Positions 62,138 to 64,000 of a stretch of DNA of 64,000 nt are shown piece after piece. A program made the position numbers and the translations under genes. Each line of letters starts with the position of its first letter. Position 1 is the first letter of the stretch. The stretch is taken from contig NZ_JAGPXE010000004.1 in NCBI RefSeq assembly GCF_018070075.1, positions 310,001 through 374,000 of the forward strand, written 5' to 3'. Under the pieces are notes generated by a model, which did not search any database, had not been told where the DNA came from, and was given only the letters and a program-made list of their open reading frames with translations. The DNA comes from Saccharopolyspora endophytica (GTDB taxonomy: Bacteria > Actinomycetota > Actinomycetes > Mycobacteriales > Pseudonocardiaceae).

Positions 62138-63393
62138 CACGCCTCCTCGTCGACGAGCCCGAAGTACTTCGCCGCAGTGTCCATGTCCTTGTCGCCCCGG
62201 CCCGAGAGGCTGACCACGATGAGCCCGTCCGGTCCCAGCTCCTGGCCGAGCTTGATCGCCCCGGCCAGGGCGTGCGCGGACTCGATCGCCGGGATGATGC
62301 CCTCGGTGCGCGACAGCAGCTGGAACGCCTGCATCGCCTCGTCGTCGGTCACCGAGCGGTACTCGGCCCGGCCGGTGTCCTTGAGGTAGGAGTGCTCCGG
62401 GCCGACGCCCGGGTAGTCCAGCCCGGCGGAGATCGAGTAGGCCTCGATGACCTGCCCGTCCTCGTCCTGCAGCAGGTAGGAGCGGGCGCCGTGCAGCGTG
62501 CCCGGGGTTCCCTCGCCGAGGGTCACGCCGTGCTCGCCGGACTCGATGCCGTGACCGGCGGGCTCGTAGCCGACCAGCCGCACGTCGGCGTCGTCGATGA
62601 AGCCGTGGAAGATGCCGATCGCGTTCGATCCACCGCCGACGCAGGCCACGACCGCGTCGGGCAGCCGACCGGCCATCGCCAGCGTCTGCTCGCGGGCCTC
62701 GTCACCGATGACGCGGTGGAAGTTGCGCACCATCATCGGGAACGGGTGCGCCCCGGCGGCGGTGCCCAGCAGGTAGTGGGTGTGGTCGACGTTGGCGACC
62801 CAGTCGCGCAGCGCCTCGTTGATGGCGTCCTTGAGCGTGGCCGAGCCGTTGGCGACCGGGATGACCTCGGCGCCCAGCAGCCGCATCCGGGCGACGTTGA
62901 GCGCCTGCCGCTCGGTGTCGACCTTGCCCATGTAGATCACGCACTCCAGGCCCAGCAGCGCGCAGGCGGTCGCCGTCGCCACGCCGTGCTGACCGGCACC
63001 GGTCTCGGCGATGACGCGGCGCTTGCCCATCCGCTTGACCAGCAGCGCCTGACCCAGCACGTTGTTGATCTTGTGCGAGCCGGTGTGGTTGAGGTCCTCG
63101 CGCTTGAGCAGGACGCGGGCGCCGCCCGCGTGCTCGGCGAAGCGCTTGGCCTCGGTCAGCAGCGACGGGCGACCGGCGTAGTTGCGCAGCAGGTCGTCGA
63201 GCTCGGCGAGGAACTCCGGGTCCTGCTGGGCCTTGGCGTACTCGGCGGCGAGCTCGTCCTGAGCCGCGATGAGCGCCTCCGGCATGAACCGGCCGCCGTA
63301 CTCGCCGAAGTGCCCGCGCTCGTCCGGATCGTGCCCCTCGGGCACGGGCGTGCCCTGGCGGTGGGCGCGCGCGGCGTCAGCCCCGACGGTCAT
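62137..63393 (-). CDS. trpB: Tryptophan synthase beta subunit
   Basis: 418 aa from ATG at 63393, with AGGAGGT six bases upstream; an upstream extension is unsupported. PLP lysine in [19 protein letters not shown], the glycine loop [12 protein letters not shown], and [11 protein letters not shown] near the phosphate site. Condenses indole and serine to tryptophan. Middle gene of the trpCBA run. Confidence 0.97.
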   Translation of the reverse strand: MTVGADAARAHRQGTPVPEGHDPDERGHFGEYGGRFMPEALIAAQDELAAEYAKAQQDPEFLAELDDLLRNYAGRPSLLTEAKRFAEHAGGARVLLKREDLNHTGSHKINNVLGQALLVKRMGKRRVIAETGAGQHGVATATACALLGLECVIYMGKVDTERQALNVARMRLLGAEVIPVANGSATLKDAINEALRDWVANVDHTHYLLGTAAGAHPFPMMVRNFHRVIGDEAREQTLAMAGRLPDAVVACVGGGSNAIGIFHGFIDDADVRLVGYEPAGHGIESGEHGVTLGEGTPGTLHGARSYLLQDEDGQVIEAYSISAGLDYPGVGPEHSYLKDTGRAEYRSVTDDEAMQAFQLLSRTEGIIPAIESAHALAGAIKLGQELGPDGLIVVSLSGRGDKDMDTAAKYFGLVDEEA

Positions 63394-63433
63394 TGCCTTA
63401 CCTCCTGTGCTTCGCACGCCGCGCCGTCGAGCC

Positions 63434-64000
63434 TCAGCGGCTCGGACGCGGACATGCCGGGTGCGACCCGGCCGTCACCAGCTGGTTGACCGCCGATTTC
63501 GGGTTGTCGCTGGTCACCAGGCCCTCGCCGACCAGAACGGCGTCGGCGCCCGAACCCGCGTAGGCCATCAGGTCGCTGGGGCCGCGCACGCCGGACTCGG
63601 CGACCTTGAGGATGTCCTGCGGCAGCCCCGGAGCGATCCGGCCGAACACGTCGCGGTCGACTTCGAGGGTATGCAGGTTGCGCGCGTTGATGCCAATGAT
63701 TTTCGCCCCGGCCTCCAACGCGCGGTCGGACTCCTCGGCGGTGTGCACCTCCACCAGCGCGGCCATGCCCAGCGACTCCACCCGATCGAGCAGCGCCTCC
63801 AGCACGTTCTGCTCCAGGGCGGCCACGATCAGCAGCACCATGTCGGCGCCGTGCGCGCGGGCCTCGTGCACCTGGTACGGGCTGACCACGAAGTCCTTGC
63901 GCAGGACCGGCGTGGCCGGAACCCGCTTGCGCACCGCGTCCAGGTCGGCCAGCGAACCGCCGAAGCGGCGCTGCTCGGTGAGCACGCTGATCACGCGGGC
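63434..64000 (-). CDS. trpC: Indole-3-glycerol phosphate synthase, 5' end beyond window
   Basis: 189 codons visible; the N-terminus lies past the right edge. TIM-barrel motifs: [68 protein letters not shown], and [12 protein letters not shown]. Catalyses ring closure to indole-glycerol phosphate. Gap to trpB is 40 nt. Upstream trp genes are probably just outside. Confidence 0.95.
   Translation of the reverse strand, partial: ARVISVLTEQRRFGGSLADLDAVRKRVPATPVLRKDFVVSPYQVHEARAHGADMVLLIVAALEQNVLEALLDRVESLGMAALVEVHTAEESDRALEAGAKIIGINARNLHTLEVDRDVFGRIAPGLPQDILKVAESGVRGPSDLMAYAGSGADAVLVGEGLVTSDNPKSAVNQLVTAGSHPACPRPSR

Overview
The window is GC-rich actinobacterial chromosome with many GTG and TTG starts. 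It most resembles Pseudonocardiales, plausibly Saccharopolyspora. That placement rests on gene content (PdhAB-type dehydrogenase, usfX-sigF pair, VKOR-DsbA pair, HelD, GltBD, actinobacterial cysteine leader peptide, 6C RNA) and is an inference, not a database result. Most of it is housekeeping DNA with no prophage, IS element, CRISPR array, tRNA or rRNA that I can see. The unusual material lies between genes.

Layout. 1-2.3 kb: the 5' part of a cell-wall hydrolase and two paralogous DUF4232-like lipoproteins. 2.5-7.6 kb: a pyruvate dehydrogenase operon (lpdA, E1 alpha, E1 beta, E2). 8.2-10.9 kb: a PucR regulator and a LigD-type ATP-dependent DNA ligase. 11-13.7 kb: a DsbA-like/VKOR oxidative folding pair, then an anti-sigma/SigF operon behind a SigF-type promoter. 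14-22 kb: an M23 peptidase, a cysteine-leader-controlled TauE/SafE sulfite-type carrier, a 6C small RNA, a UDP-sulfoquinovose-synthase-like enzyme and sugar/lipid glycosyltransferase genes. 22-27.9 kb: an SRPBCC/TIM-barrel/UPF0261 operon, an acyl-CoA dehydrogenase with a divergent TetR, and a MazF-type toxin-antitoxin pair. 28-32.4 kb: a glycine module (tandem glycine riboswitch, gcvT, glyA, CycA-type permease). 32.4-41.7 kb: small regulators, DedA, PBP4-type carboxypeptidase, LysE with Lrp, TesB, pyruvate kinase, VanZ-like and DUF2461 proteins. 41.9-50.2 kb: an ATPase-LuxR regulator, a transglycosylase, a gluconate regulator/permease pair and a HelD RNA-polymerase recycling factor. 50.4-56.4 kb: gltD/gltB. 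56.9-59.7 kb: a BtuFCD-like ABC importer. 60-64 kb: lgt and trpA-trpB-trpC (trpC cut by the window end).

The strongest unexplained signal is a dispersed, structured element of about 115-165 bp present in five copies (about 14.1, 22.6, 25.3, 33.6 and 41.0 kb). Every copy lies on the same strand as the gene it follows and begins 22-30 nt after that gene's stop codon. Its main stem is kept by compensatory or wobble changes, while the small apical loop varies by lengths that are not multiples of three. It looks like an undescribed 3'-UTR RNA or a mobile element that targets 3' ends. Three further short palindromic or tandem repeat families sit in other intergenic gaps.
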